Below are positions 52,991-61,582 of a DNA stretch of 64,000 nucleotides, in pieces. The position numbers were made by a program, and so were the translations under genes. The notes beneath the pieces are model-generated. The model made no database searches. It was not told the DNA's origin and worked only from the letters and a program-made list of their open reading frames with translations. Positions within the stretch are counted from its first letter, which is position 1, and every line of letters starts with the position of its first letter. Origin of the DNA: JBOZRQ01 sp050789255 (GTDB lineage: Bacteria; Bacillota; Sulfobacillia; Symbiobacteriales; Symbiobacteriaceae); NCBI GenBank assembly GCA_050789255.1, contig JBOZRQ010000060.1, forward strand, positions 186,001 through 250,000, given 5' to 3'.

Positions 52991-53392
52991 ATGGGCGCCT
53001 ACGTCTCGGTTCCCATGTATCGCCGGGCGCTCCCCCAGCGGCTTCGCCTGGAGGGGCGCCGGTGCACCGCCTGCGGCGTGATCCAGTTCCCGCCGCTTGG
53101 CGCCTGTCCTCGCTGCGGGGGCTGTGACCTGCACCGGCACGATCTGAGCGGGCGCGGTGTCGTGGAGGCGGTCACAATGATCGCACCGGTCGGCGCCCCG
53201 CCCGAGTTCGCCGGGCTCGGCGCCTACGACGTGGCGATCGTCCGGCTCGCGGAGGGGCCGGCGGTCACCGCCATGCTCACCGGGAGTGCATCAATCGGCG
53301 ATCCCGTGGAGATGGTCGTGCGGCGGCTCTACGAGCAGGAGGGCGTCGTGCGCTACGGCTTCAAATTCCGCCCACTGGAGGCCCAGACGTGA
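52991..53392 (+). CDS. DUF35 Zn-ribbon/OB-fold protein
   Basis: 133 residues from ATG 52991 behind GGGGGG. A rubredoxin-like zinc ribbon (CTACGVIQFPPLGACPRCG) is followed by an OB-fold (LSGRGVVEAVTMIAPVGAPPEF and AVTAMLTGSA). DUF35 proteins bridge thiolases and HMG-CoA synthases in known complexes and hold CoA intermediates. Its position after thiolase and an HMGS-like gene matches. The stop overlaps the next start (GTGA). Confidence 0.9.
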   Translation: MGAYVSVPMYRRALPQRLRLEGRRCTACGVIQFPPLGACPRCGGCDLHRHDLSGRGVVEAVTMIAPVGAPPEFAGLGAYDVAIVRLAEGPAVTAMLTGSASIGDPVEMVVRRLYEQEGVVRYGFKFRPLEAQT

Positions 53393-55386
53393 AGGAACTG
53401 TTCAGCCCGCGCTCGGTGGCCGTGATCGGCGCCAGCGCAACCCCGGGGGCGCTCGGATTCCGGGTGCTCCAAAACCTCCGGAGCTTCCCGGGCGCCGTCA
53501 TCCCGGTCAACCCGCGCTATGACGAGATCGCCGGGCACCGCTGCTACCCGTCGGTCACGGCGGCGCCCGAGCCACCGGACCTGGCGCTGATCCTGGTGGC
53601 CGCCGAGCGGGTGCTTGACGCCCTGAGGGACTGCGCCGCAGCAGGTGTGCCCTGTGCGGTGGTGTGTGCGAGCGGCTTCGGCGAGGTGGGCGTGACTGGC
53701 GCCCTCCTTGAGCAGCAGGCGGCGGCCTTCGCCCGCCAGCACGGCCTGCGGATCATCGGGCCCAACTGCATCGGGGTGGTGAGCGCCCAGGCCGGCCTGG
53801 TGGCGGGCTTCAGCCCGCTCTTCGAGCGGGTGCGCTTCACGTGCGGCAACATCGCCCTGGTGGCCCAGAGCGGGGCGCTGGGCTACGGCATCGCCTCCCT
53901 CGCCCTGGAGCGGGGCCTCGCCTTCAGCCGGATCATCAACACCGGGAACGAGGCGGACGTGACCAGCGCTGAGCTGCTCTCCGCTCTGTTGGAGGACCCG
54001 GCCACGGAGGCCATCCTCGTGTACAGCGAGGGGCTGAAGGAGGCGCCAGCCTGGCGGGGGATCGGGGCGAAGGCCCACGCCTGTGGCAAGTCGGTGATCA
54101 TCCTCAAGGCGGGTCGGTCCGAGGCCGGGCGCCGCGCTGCCGCCTCCCACACGGCGGCGCTGACCGGCGACGACACCATCTGGGATGCCGCCTTCCGGCA
54201 GCTGGGTTTCCTGCGGGCGGGCGACATCGACGAGATGCTCGACCTGGCGGCAGCTTTCGCTCAGCCGCGGCGCCCCTCTGGCGGTAGGACAGCCGTGCTG
54301 ACCACCTCCGGCGGGGCGGGCATCCTTGCCTCTGACGCTCTTACGCAAGCAAACATGACCGTTCCACCGCCAAGCCCCGAGACTCGAGCAAAGCTGGAAG
54401 CGATCATCCCCGCCTTCGGCTCTGCGGCCAACCCGGTGGATGTGACCGCCCAGGTGATCCAGGACCGGGACCTCTTCCGCCAGGCGCTCGCGGTACTGGC
54501 GCAGGACCCGGAGATTGACCTGCTGCTGGCCTGCTTCTGCGTCCTGCAAGGCGAGGAGGCCGACCGGATCGCGGCGGACCTGATCGAAGCGCACGCCGAG
54601 ACTGGCAAGCCAGTGCTGGCAGCCCGCACCGGGGCCGAGTCCTTGGCGCCCGGCGTCGCCCAGCGGCTCCAGGCGGCGGGGCTGCCGGTCTTCCTGACGC
54701 CCGCACGGGCCGCTCGAGCCGCAGCGGCGATGCTCCGCTTCAGCACCTGGCAGCCGTGTGCGGCGTCCCGGCCGTTGCCCGAAGCCAACGGCACCGCCGG
54801 GGATATCCCGTATGTCCAGCAAGCCACCGCCTCCACAGAAGAGGAAGCGGTGGTGGCAGCAGAGCGCTTCGGCTACCCCGTGGTGCTGAAGCTGTCAGGG
54901 GTGGCGCACAAGACGGACCTCGGTGGCGTCAAGCTGAACCTGCACGACGCAGGGGCCGTAAGAGCAGCCTTCGCCGAACTGGGGCGCCCCGTCATCATCC
55001 AGCCGATGGTCCAGAACGCCGTCGCCGAGATCCTGGTCGGGCTGACCACCTCGCCGATCGGCCCGGTCCTCACCGTCGCAATGGGAGGCATCTTCACCGA
55101 ACTGCATGGCGACGTCGCTCGCCGCCTCGCCCCGGTGACGCCGGACGAAGCGGAGCAGATGCTGGCCGAACTGCGGGGCTACCGGCTGCTCAAAGGCTTC
55201 CGGGGGCGCCCTCCCGCCGACGTCCACGCCCTGTGCGGCCTGATCAGCGAGGTGAGCCGCCGTGCCGTCACCTGGCCCGGCGAGTGGGAGCTGGACCTGA
55301 ACCCGGTGCTCGTGCTGCCCGAGGGGCAGGGCGCCGTCATCGTCGATTCCCTGTTCATCGATCGGGAGGTGCAGAACGAATGCTGA
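53389..55386 (+). CDS. ADP-forming acyl-CoA synthetase (single-chain)
   Basis: 665 residues from GTG 53389. The CoA-binding Rossmann domain opens SVAVIGASATPGALGFRVLQN. The middle holds the phosphohistidine His254 in AASHTAALTGDD, and the C-terminal ATP-grasp part reads VVLKLSGVAHKTDLGGVKLNL. Fused alpha-beta subunits make it an acetate/acyl-CoA synthetase (NDP-forming). It can conserve the thioester energy as ATP from the acyl-CoA product or activate an acid. The next gene's ATG lies inside its end (ATGCTGA). Confidence 0.9.
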   Translation: MKELFSPRSVAVIGASATPGALGFRVLQNLRSFPGAVIPVNPRYDEIAGHRCYPSVTAAPEPPDLALILVAAERVLDALRDCAAAGVPCAVVCASGFGEVGVTGALLEQQAAAFARQHGLRIIGPNCIGVVSAQAGLVAGFSPLFERVRFTCGNIALVAQSGALGYGIASLALERGLAFSRIINTGNEADVTSAELLSALLEDPATEAILVYSEGLKEAPAWRGIGAKAHACGKSVIILKAGRSEAGRRAAASHTAALTGDDTIWDAAFRQLGFLRAGDIDEMLDLAAAFAQPRRPSGGRTAVLTTSGGAGILASDALTQANMTVPPPSPETRAKLEAIIPAFGSAANPVDVTAQVIQDRDLFRQALAVLAQDPEIDLLLACFCVLQGEEADRIAADLIEAHAETGKPVLAARTGAESLAPGVAQRLQAAGLPVFLTPARAARAAAAMLRFSTWQPCAASRPLPEANGTAGDIPYVQQATASTEEEAVVAAERFGYPVVLKLSGVAHKTDLGGVKLNLHDAGAVRAAFAELGRPVIIQPMVQNAVAEILVGLTTSPIGPVLTVAMGGIFTELHGDVARRLAPVTPDEAEQMLAELRGYRLLKGFRGRPPADVHALCGLISEVSRRAVTWPGEWELDLNPVLVLPEGQGAVIVDSLFIDREVQNEC

Positions 55387-56150
55387 TCGGCAAGGTGGCG
55401 ATGGTGACCGGGGCGGCCGGAGGTCTCGGCCGTGCCTTCTGCGCAGCGCTGGCGGGCGCCGGCGCAGCGGTGGTGGCGACCGACATCGACGGGACGGGGC
55501 TCAATACCACCGTCTCCAGCATCACCCGGAAGACTGGTCAGCGGGTCCTGCCGCTGATCGTCGACGTCAGGTCCCGCAGTTCCGTGCAGGAGGGGATCGA
55601 GCAGGTCGAGTCGATGCTGGGCGGACTCGACATCCTCGTCAACAACGCCGGCGGCAGCCTCCACACCCCCAAGGCGATCGACCTGATCGATGAGGACGAC
55701 TGGGACCTCGTGCTGAACGTCAACCTGAAGGGCGCCTTCCTTTGCTCCCAGGCGGCGATCCCGGCCATGCGGCGCCGGGGTGGTGGGCGGATCGTCAACA
55801 TCAGCTCGATCGGGGGCCGGACCGCCTCGATCGTGACCGGTGTTCCCTACGCCGCCGCCAAGGCCGGGCTGATCGGCCTCACCCGGCGGATGGCCCGGGA
55901 GGTGGGGCATGAGAACATCACCGTCAATGCCATCGCACCGGGCACTGTGCTGAGCGGCCCCCGCGTCGAGCGCCTCTGGGGCGAGCTGAGCCCCGAGGAG
56001 CAGGCCCGGACGCTCGCCGAGGTCCCGCTCGGCCGCCTATCCACCCCGGAGGAGCAGGCGGAGGTGCTGCTCTTCCTCGCCGGTCCGGGCGCCCGCTATA
56101 TCACGGGGGCGGTGATCGACGTCAACGGTGGCCGCTACATGGGAGGGTAA
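55380..56150 (+). CDS. Short-chain dehydrogenase/reductase (SDR) 2
   Basis: 256 residues from ATG 55380, GGGAGG upstream. TGAAGGLGRAF, VNNAGGS and PYAAAKAGLIGLTRRMA (catalytic Tyr/Lys) are typical, and it ends ITGAVIDVNGGRY. A second SDR in the same operon implies two different keto/hydroxy steps. Specificity unknown. Confidence 0.9.
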   Translation: MLIGKVAMVTGAAGGLGRAFCAALAGAGAAVVATDIDGTGLNTTVSSITRKTGQRVLPLIVDVRSRSSVQEGIEQVESMLGGLDILVNNAGGSLHTPKAIDLIDEDDWDLVLNVNLKGAFLCSQAAIPAMRRRGGGRIVNISSIGGRTASIVTGVPYAAAKAGLIGLTRRMAREVGHENITVNAIAPGTVLSGPRVERLWGELSPEEQARTLAEVPLGRLSTPEEQAEVLLFLAGPGARYITGAVIDVNGGRYMGG

Positions 56151-56156
56151 GGCCCG

Positions 56157-57671
56157 GTGAACAAGCTGGCCAATCTGATCACACGGTCCATCGCTGAACA
56201 CAGCAGCCGCACGGCACTGATCTGCGGGGAGCGGCGGCTCCGGTTCGCTGAGGTGGGCGCCCTGACCGCCCGTATCGCGGGGGAACTGCGGGCCAGCGGC
56301 GTCAAGAAAGGGGAGCGGGTGGCGATCCTGCTGCCCAACTGCCCGGAGTACGTCTGCACCGACTTTGCCCTGATCCGCCTGGGCCTGGTGCGGGTGCCGA
56401 TCAACCCCCGGCTGGCGGCGCCCGAGGTCGCCTTCATCCTCAACGACTGCGAGGCGGCGGCGCTGGTTTGCTCAGCGGAGCACGCCTCGCTGGTCGAAGC
56501 GATCCTGCCGGACCTGCCGGTCCTGCGCCACGTGATCCGCATCGACCGGCTCCCCGAAGAGGGACCGGTGCTCACCGACGCCGAGCCTGTGTGCGACGAC
56601 GACCCCTACATGATCCTCTACACATCCGGCACCACCGGGCGCCCCAAGGGGGCGGTCACCACCTTCGGCTCCCGCTGGGTGACGCTCTTTCACCTCTACG
56701 CCAACGAGGGCAGCGTCAGCCGGGATGATGTGATGCTCCACGCCGCCTCGCTGGCCCACGGCAGCGGCACCAAGGTGCTGCCGTTCTTCGTGAAGGGCGC
56801 CGCGAACGTGCTGATGCCCAAGTTCACCCCCGCCGAGTTCTGTCGCCTGGTGGAGCGGGAGCGGGTCACCCACAGCTGGATGGTGCCCACCACCATCAGC
56901 ATGATCCTGGAGGCGCCGGAGCGGGCCGACTATGACCTGAGCAGCCTGCGGCAGATTGTCTATGCCGGGGCGCCGATGCCCGCCGAGCGGCTGAAGCAGG
57001 CCCTGGAGGCCTTCGGGGAGATCTTCGTGCAGGTCTACGGGCTCTCCGAGGCGCCCCAGCCCGACCTGGTCCTGACCCGGGAGGATCACCGCCTCCCGGA
57101 TAAGCTGGCCTCGGCAGGGCGCCCAGCCCTCGGCGTCCAGGTGCGGGTGGTCCGGCCCGACGGCACCGAGGTGAAGCCGGGCTCTGACGAGGTCGGGGAG
57201 ATTGCCTTGCGCGGCCCCCACATCATGTCCGGCTACTGGCGGCGCCCCGACGCCACCGCCGAGGCGCTGCGTGACGGCTGGTTCCACACGGGTGACCTGG
57301 CCCGGGTGGACAGCGAGGGCTACATCTTCATCGTCGACCGTGCCAAGGAGATGATCATCTCCGGGGGCTACAACATCTACCCCCGGGAGGTCGAGGAGGC
57401 GCTCTACCGGCACCCGGCGATCAGCGAGGCGGCGGTGATCGGCGTGCCGGATGAGCGCTGGGGCGAGGCGGTCAAGGCGTGCGTCGTTACCCGCCCCGGC
57501 GCCAGCGTGACTTCCGAGGAACTGATCGCCCACTGTGCGCAGCTGCTCGCCGGCTACAAGAAGCCCCGCACCGTCGACTTCCTGCCCGCCCTGCCCAAGA
57601 GCCCCAACGGAAAGATCGCCAAGTTGCAGCTCCGGGCGCCCTACTGGGAAGGGCGGGAGCGGAAGGTGTGA
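56157..57671 (+). CDS. AMP-forming acyl-CoA synthetase (FadD-like)
   Basis: 504 residues, GTG 56157 behind GGAGGG. ATP-binding YTSGTTGRPKGAVTTFG, the adenylate motif VYGLSEAPQPDLVLT, GWFHTGDLARVDSEGYIFIVDR, and the late lysine PKSPNGKIAK are all present. The operon therefore has three acid-activating enzymes (PaaK-type, ADP-forming, and this one). It may activate a ring-opened dicarboxylate or the starting acid. The stop overlaps the mutase start (GTGA). Confidence 0.92.
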   Translation: MNKLANLITRSIAEHSSRTALICGERRLRFAEVGALTARIAGELRASGVKKGERVAILLPNCPEYVCTDFALIRLGLVRVPINPRLAAPEVAFILNDCEAAALVCSAEHASLVEAILPDLPVLRHVIRIDRLPEEGPVLTDAEPVCDDDPYMILYTSGTTGRPKGAVTTFGSRWVTLFHLYANEGSVSRDDVMLHAASLAHGSGTKVLPFFVKGAANVLMPKFTPAEFCRLVERERVTHSWMVPTTISMILEAPERADYDLSSLRQIVYAGAPMPAERLKQALEAFGEIFVQVYGLSEAPQPDLVLTREDHRLPDKLASAGRPALGVQVRVVRPDGTEVKPGSDEVGEIALRGPHIMSGYWRRPDATAEALRDGWFHTGDLARVDSEGYIFIVDRAKEMIISGGYNIYPREVEEALYRHPAISEAAVIGVPDERWGEAVKACVVTRPGASVTSEELIAHCAQLLAGYKKPRTVDFLPALPKSPNGKIAKLQLRAPYWEGRERKV

Positions 57672-59227
57672 GCCAGGCGATGCGCAAGGCGAGTTTCACA
57701 ACCCCCTCCGGCCTGCCGCTGGAGGCGGTCTACGGCGAGGGTGAGCGCCCCGGCCAGTACCCCTTCACGCGGGGGATCAGCTCCGAGATGTACCGGGAGC
57801 AGCTCTGGATCATGGGGATGTACTCGGGATCGGGGAGCGCCGAGGAGACCAACCGGCGCTTCCGGCACCTGCTCAGCCAGGGCCAGACCGGCTTCAGCGT
57901 CGCCCTGGACCTCCCGACCCAGATGGGCTACGACCCGGACGACCCCCGCAGCCGCGGCGAGGTGGGCAAGGTCGGCGTCAGCCTCTGCTCGCTGGAGGAC
58001 ATGGAGCGGCTCTTCGACGGGATCGCCTTCAGCCAGGTGCGCCAGATCCGCACCACAGCCAACGCCATGGGACCCGTCTTTGCAGCCATGGTGATCGCCA
58101 TGGCCCGGCGCCAGGGAACCGACCCGGGGGCCATTCGCCTCTTCATCCAGAACGATGTGCTTAAGGAGTACTTCGCCCGGGGCGCCTACATCTATCCGCC
58201 GGCGCCGGCCCTGCGGCACAGCGTTGACCTGCTGGAGTACTGCGCCAGGCAGGGGCTGAGCAGCTGGACGCCGCTGGCGGTGTCGGGCTATCACATTCGG
58301 GACAGCGGGGCGACGGCCGTGCAAGAGCTGGCCTTCACGCTCGCCAACGCGGTTGCCTACTTCACGGAGGCCGAGCGCCGGGGGCTGCGGGCCGACGAGT
58401 ACGCCCCGTCCGTTTGGTCCTTCCTGGCCGGCGATATCTACCTGCTGGAGGAGGTGGCCAAGTTCCGCACCGCCCGCCGGCTGTGGGCAGAGCTGCTGAA
58501 GGAGCGCTTCGGGGCACAGTCCGCGGAGGCCCAGGCGCTCAAGATCTTCTGCTACACGTTGGGCGGCCGCCTGACCGCCCAGCAGCCGCTGAACAACATC
58601 GCCCGCGTCGCCCTGATGACCCTCGGCGCCGTTCTGGGCGGGGTCCAGACCATCGCCACCTCTGCCTACGACGAGGCCTACGGCACGCCGACCGAGGAGG
58701 CGGCGACGATCGCCCTGCGGACCCAGCAGATCATCGCACACGAGTCGGGGGTCGCCGACCTTGTTGATGGTCTGGGGGGTTCGGGCGCTGTCGAGGCGCT
58801 GACCACGCAGTTAGGCGCCCTTGTGCGTGACGAGCTGGCGAAGATCGAGGACCTGGGCGGCGCCGTGGCCTGCATCGAGAACGGCTACTTCCAGCGGGAG
58901 CTCGCCGAGAGCGCCTACCGCTGCCAGCTAGAGGCGGACCGGGGCGAGCGGGTGGTGGTGGGCGTCAACGCATTCCGCTCCCAGGCGGATCCGCAGATCC
59001 CGGTCTTCCGGCCGGACCCCGCAGCCGAGGAGCTCCAGCGGGAGCGGGTCGGCGCCCTGCGCGCCCGGCGGAACACCTTGGCCGTCCAGGCGGCCCTCAA
59101 CGACCTGACCGAGGCCGTCCGCCACGGCGAGAACTGCATGGAGCCGCTCATCGCCGCAGTCGCCAGTTACGCCACCATCGGGGAGATCTGCGGGGCGCTG
59201 CGCGAGGTCTTCGGGAGGTGGGCATGA
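57668..59227 (+). CDS. Acyl-CoA mutase catalytic subunit (methylmalonyl-CoA mutase family, without B12 domain)
   Basis: 519 residues from GTG 57668 (GTGA overlap; ATG 57680 is the alternative). Family marks: YPFTRGISSEMY, SAEETNRRFRHLLSQGQTGF, ALDLPTQMGYDPDDPRS, FIQNDVLKEYFARGAYIYPP. Tyr52 in MGMYSG and the Arg in FARGAYIYPP correspond to the positions where methylmalonyl-CoA mutase has Tyr89 and Arg207; the isobutyryl- and 2-hydroxyisobutyryl-CoA mutases differ there. RTTANAMGPVFAAM replaces the usual TMNGAVLPVMAL-like segment. The B12-binding domain is the next gene, so the enzyme is of split type. Substrate likely a dicarboxylyl-CoA. Confidence 0.88.
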   Translation: MSQAMRKASFTTPSGLPLEAVYGEGERPGQYPFTRGISSEMYREQLWIMGMYSGSGSAEETNRRFRHLLSQGQTGFSVALDLPTQMGYDPDDPRSRGEVGKVGVSLCSLEDMERLFDGIAFSQVRQIRTTANAMGPVFAAMVIAMARRQGTDPGAIRLFIQNDVLKEYFARGAYIYPPAPALRHSVDLLEYCARQGLSSWTPLAVSGYHIRDSGATAVQELAFTLANAVAYFTEAERRGLRADEYAPSVWSFLAGDIYLLEEVAKFRTARRLWAELLKERFGAQSAEAQALKIFCYTLGGRLTAQQPLNNIARVALMTLGAVLGGVQTIATSAYDEAYGTPTEEAATIALRTQQIIAHESGVADLVDGLGGSGAVEALTTQLGALVRDELAKIEDLGGAVACIENGYFQRELAESAYRCQLEADRGERVVVGVNAFRSQADPQIPVFRPDPAAEELQRERVGALRARRNTLAVQAALNDLTEAVRHGENCMEPLIAAVASYATIGEICGALREVFGRWA

Positions 59228-59610
59228 TTCGGGTGCTTCTGGCCAAACCGGGCCTGGACGGGCACGACCGTGGCGCCAAAGTGATCGCCCGGGCGCTTCG
59301 GGAGGCGGGCATGGAGGTGATCTACACCGGCCTGCACCAGTCCCCCGAGCAGGTAGTAAGCGCAGCGCTTCAGGAGGATGTGGACGTGGTCGGCCTCTCG
59401 ATCCTCTCCGGCGCCCACTCCACCCTGGTCGCCGAGATTCTGGCGCTCATGCGAGAAGCGGGGATGGGGGACGTGCCGGTGGTGCTCGGCGGCATCATCC
59501 CGGACGAGGACAGGCCGGCGCTCCTGAACGGCGGAGTGGCGGCGATCTTCGGACCCGGCACGCCGTTGCCTGAAGTGGTAAAGGCGATCCGAGAGATGGC
59601 AGGGGGGTAA
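59224..59610 (+). CDS. B12-binding subunit of the acyl-CoA mutase
   Basis: 128 residues from ATG 59224 (GGGAGG upstream, ATGA overlap). The DxHxxG cobalamin motif is GLDGHDRG at residues ~13-20, followed by SILSGAHSTLV (loop contacting the nucleotide tail) and VVLGGIIPDED. It carries the cofactor for the 519-residue subunit. Length normal for a separate B12 domain. Confidence 0.92.
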   Translation: MIRVLLAKPGLDGHDRGAKVIARALREAGMEVIYTGLHQSPEQVVSAALQEDVDVVGLSILSGAHSTLVAEILALMREAGMGDVPVVLGGIIPDEDRPALLNGGVAAIFGPGTPLPEVVKAIREMAGG

Positions 59611-59614
59611 CCGG

Positions 59615-60406
59615 ATGCAGGATGTGGCCTATGACAAGCGGGCCGGTGTGGCGAGGATCGCCATCGACCGGCCCGAGGTATACAACGCCTTTCGCAACCA
59701 GACCCTGGACGAACTGACCGAGTGCTTCGAGGACGCCAACCGTGATGAGTCCGTTGGCGTCATCGTCCTGACCGGTGCCGGCCCGAAGGCCTTCTGCACC
59801 GGGGGCGATGTGAAGGAGGAGGACAGCCTTGATCCCGTGAAGGGCCGTGCGCACCACCGCCGGCTGCTGCGGCTGGCCGAGGCGATCCGCAACGGCGGCA
59901 AGCCGGTGATCGCAGCGGTCCGGGGCTACTGCCTGGGCGGTGGGAACTCGCTGATGCTCCTCTGCGACCTGACCATCGCCACCGAGTCCAGCCGCTTTGG
60001 CCAGGTGGGCCCGAAGATGGGCTCCAGCCCGCTCTGGTGGTCGACGCAGCTCCTGCCCCGGCTGGTCGGCGAGAAACGCGCCCGGGAGATCGTCTTCCTG
60101 TGCCGCCAGTACTCCGCCGCCGAGGCGCAGCAAATGGGTTGGATCAACCGGGTGGTGGCCGACGCCGACCTGGAGGCCGAGGTCGACCGCTGGTGCCAGG
60201 AACTGCTTGCCAAGAGCCCCCAGGCCTTGCGGCTCGCCAAGATGAGCCTGAATTTCGAGAGCGACCAGCTCTGGGCGTCGGTCGTGCACGGGCTTGGGCT
60301 GCTGGCCTTCGCCCATGGCACCCCCGAGTTCCATGAGGGCACGCAGGCATTCCTCGAAAAGCGCCCGCCCGATTGGAGCCGCTTCCGCAGAGGAGCAACG
60401 GACTGA
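59615..60406 (+). CDS. Crotonase-fold ring-opening hydrolase (BadI/MenB branch)
   Basis: 263 residues from ATG 59615. Family features are DRPEVYNAFRNQTLDEL, FCTGGDVK (oxyanion hole), YCLGGGNSLMLLCDLTIA, FGQVGPKMGSS and EKRAREIVFLCRQYSAAEA. The FCTGGD and GGGN choices fit BadI (2-ketocyclohexanecarboxyl-CoA hydrolase), whereas MenB typically has SGGD and GGGH; no menaquinone genes are nearby. After MGSS the sequence reads PLWWST rather than the DxGYG of both families, so the active site is altered. Expected reaction: hydrolytic C-C cleavage of a cyclic beta-keto acyl-CoA. Last gene before a terminator. Confidence 0.82.
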   Translation: MQDVAYDKRAGVARIAIDRPEVYNAFRNQTLDELTECFEDANRDESVGVIVLTGAGPKAFCTGGDVKEEDSLDPVKGRAHHRRLLRLAEAIRNGGKPVIAAVRGYCLGGGNSLMLLCDLTIATESSRFGQVGPKMGSSPLWWSTQLLPRLVGEKRAREIVFLCRQYSAAEAQQMGWINRVVADADLEAEVDRWCQELLAKSPQALRLAKMSLNFESDQLWASVVHGLGLLAFAHGTPEFHEGTQAFLEKRPPDWSRFRRGATD

Positions 60407-60457
60407 CCAAGCGAATCATGGAGTGCAGGATGTCCGAGAGGAGAAGTCTCTTAGCAG

Positions 60458-60482
60458 AACGCAGCGGATCGCTGCGTTTTTT
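60458..60482 (+). terminator. Rho-independent terminator of the aromatic-CoA operon
   Basis: AACGCAGCG and CGCTGCGTT form a perfect stem around GAT, running into six T residues. Confidence 0.93.
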
Positions 60483-60611
60483 GCACATTCTTAGATCGGA
60501 TGTGTCGTCGATGACCCGTTCCTTGCTGCCGACGGGTAGCGACAAAGAAATACCGGCAAAATCCTGCTGTAGATCGTCAGCGGCGATCAGCGTAAAACGG
60601 AGGAAGAGCGC

Positions 60612-61565
60612 ATGAACTTGACGGGAATTCACCATCTGACCGCGGTCTCTGCGGAGATCCGGCAGAACTATCGCTTCTATACACAGGTAATGGGGATGCG
60701 GCTGGTCAAGCGCAGCGTCAACCAGGACGACGTCAGCGCCTATCACCTGTTCTATGCCGATGCGGTCGGCAACCCCGGCACCGACCTGACCTTCTTTGAC
60801 TGGAACGTGCCACGGGAGCGACGGGGCACCCACTCCATCGTGCGCACGTCGTTGCGGGTGAAGGGCGAGGCGGCGCTGCAGTATTGGGCGGAGCGCCTGA
60901 AGGAGCATGGGGTGACGGCCGCTGCCATCTCGGAACGTGACGGGCGCCTGACGCTGGAGTTCGAGGACCCCGAGGGGCAGCGCCTGGCCCTCGTGGACGA
61001 CGGCGGCAAGGGCGATGAGCCTGTCCCCTGGGATCGGAGCCCGGTGCCCGCGGCGTACCAGATTAGGGGGCTAGGTCCGATCCACCTGAGCGTGCCGGAC
61101 CTGCGGCCCACCGACCCGGTCCTGACCCGGGTGATGAACCTGCGGCAGGTGCGGGCCTACGCCCACCCGAAGAACGCCCGGCACTCCGTTTACGTCTACG
61201 AGATGGGCGAGGGCGGCCCGCACGCCGAGCTGCACGTCGCCGTCCAGCCCGACCTGCCAGTGGCCCAGCCGGGCGCCGGCGGGGTGCATCACGTCGCCCT
61301 GCGCACGCCCACCGAGGAGGAGTACCACGGCTGGGCGGAGCGGCTGAACTCGCTGGGCATCCGCAACAGCGGCGAGGTGGACCGCTACTGGTTCCGCAGC
61401 CTCTACTTCCGGGAGCCCAACGGGATCCTCTTCGAGATCGCCACCGACGGCCCCGGCTTCGCCGTGGACGAAGATGTGGCAACCCTGGGCGAGAAGGTGG
61501 TCCTCGCCCCGTTCCTGGAGAAGTACCGGGCGCAGATCCTCGCTAACCTCAAGCCGATCGACTGA
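60612..61565 (+). CDS. VOC-family ring-cleaving-dioxygenase-like protein (MhqO/YfiE type)
   Basis: 317 residues from ATG 60612 with GGAGGAAGAGCGC upstream. Two glyoxalase/vicinal-oxygen-chelate halves are visible: LTGIHHLTAVSAEIRQNYRFY (metal His) in the first, and GVHHVALRTPTEEEY plus ILFEIATDGPGF (metal His and Glu) in the second. Members are extradiol-type dioxygenases or hydroquinone-detoxifying proteins. It has its own promoter region after the terminator. It may handle hydroxylated aromatics related to the neighbouring pathway, but the link is only proximity. Confidence 0.88.
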   Translation: MNLTGIHHLTAVSAEIRQNYRFYTQVMGMRLVKRSVNQDDVSAYHLFYADAVGNPGTDLTFFDWNVPRERRGTHSIVRTSLRVKGEAALQYWAERLKEHGVTAAAISERDGRLTLEFEDPEGQRLALVDDGGKGDEPVPWDRSPVPAAYQIRGLGPIHLSVPDLRPTDPVLTRVMNLRQVRAYAHPKNARHSVYVYEMGEGGPHAELHVAVQPDLPVAQPGAGGVHHVALRTPTEEEYHGWAERLNSLGIRNSGEVDRYWFRSLYFREPNGILFEIATDGPGFAVDEDVATLGEKVVLAPFLEKYRAQILANLKPID

Positions 61566-61582
61566 GATCGCCGGCCTCCCTT

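Noticed and set aside
59615..60406. MenB (naphthoate synthase)
   Set aside because: FCTGGD and GGGN fit BadI better and no menaquinone genes are present, although MenB is not fully excluded.
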